Assembly (NCBI GenBank): GCA_034522175.1
Contig: JAXHLQ010000001.1
Location: 1,612,001 to 1,676,000, forward strand
From: JAIPDZ01 sp034522175
Lineage (GTDB): Bacteria > Desulfobacterota > DSM-4660 > Desulfatiglandales > Desulfatiglandaceae
Length of the DNA: 64,000 nucleotides
Reading direction: 5' to 3'
The notes under the pieces were generated by a model. That model searched no databases. It saw nothing but the letters and a program-made list of their open reading frames with translations, and was not told where the DNA came from. Position numbers and translations under genes: made by a program. Of the stretch, positions 63,946-64,000 are shown piece after piece; the stretch's first letter is position 1; every line of letters begins with the position of its first letter.

Positions 63946-64000
63946 TTGGTTCTACTGTCTCACATTGGAAAACCGGTTCGATGTCAGGTGTGCGTTAGAA

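Overview
The window reads as chromosomal DNA of an anaerobic, Gram-negative, GC-rich bacterium, most likely a sulfate-reducer-type member of Desulfobacterota (the former Deltaproteobacteria). This is inference from gene content: LPS assembly genes (lptG, an arn operon, a heptosyltransferase-family protein), an RpoH-type sigma factor, an NtrC-type two-component pair, two TRAP transporters, an EtfA fused to an 8-Cys ferredoxin domain, and a split coenzyme-B12 acyl-CoA mutase. I see no rRNA, tRNA or CRISPR array.

Layout. (1) 1-4.25 kb is an AT-richer accessory strip. It holds the tail of a FIMAH-type protein, an intact AbiE-type toxin-antitoxin pair, and remains of several other modules: an antitoxin with only the tail of its HigB-like toxin, a VapBC pair with a truncated toxin, and two further PIN-domain scraps, among palindromic repeats. 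(2) 4.4-11.6 kb is an arn operon in the order E-B-C-A-D-T, for adding 4-amino-4-deoxy-L-arabinose to lipid A. (3) 11.6-31.8 kb is a long minus-strand run: lptG, three glycosyltransferases, a lipoprotein, a TPR lipoprotein, rpoH, tyrS, rodZ-like, surA-like, mfd, an LD-carboxypeptidase, coaX, folP and ftsH. (4) 32.1-43.5 kb is mostly plus strand: a DUF4301 protein, a YhhQ-type transporter, cvpA, mazG, mtgA, a histidine kinase with an eroded ATPase domain, a plsC-type acyltransferase, an HNH nuclease, a SAM hydrolase-family gene (minus), rnc, a radical SAM gene and era. (5) 43.8-46.7 kb is a minus-strand NtrC-type two-component pair. (6) 47.2-52.1 kb is a TPR-protein-associated TRAP transporter. 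(7) 52.3-55.4 kb has small proteins and a NhaD/ArsB-type transporter with an extra periplasmic domain. (8) 55.9-63.9 kb is a catabolic cluster: ferredoxin-EtfA, acyl-CoA dehydrogenase, a headless GntR fragment, B12 mutase small and large subunits, and a second TRAP transporter.

The best candidate for something undescribed is the 55.9-63.9 kb cluster. Its mutase large subunit keeps the Tyr, Arg and Tyr-His active-site positions of methylmalonyl-CoA mutase. It has lost the usual CoA-channel motif, and the HTQTAG-type loop is replaced by glycines. The neighbouring acyl-CoA dehydrogenase lacks the usual catalytic Glu. Together they suggest uptake, carbon-skeleton rearrangement and oxidation of an unidentified carboxylic acid.

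Caution on sequence quality. At least fifteen frame breaks fall in otherwise well-conserved genes, including mfd and ftsH. Nearly all look like one base missing from a short homopolymer. I treat these genes as probably intact in the organism, and the apparent DctQ-DctM fusion near 62.6 kb as an artefact of two such errors.
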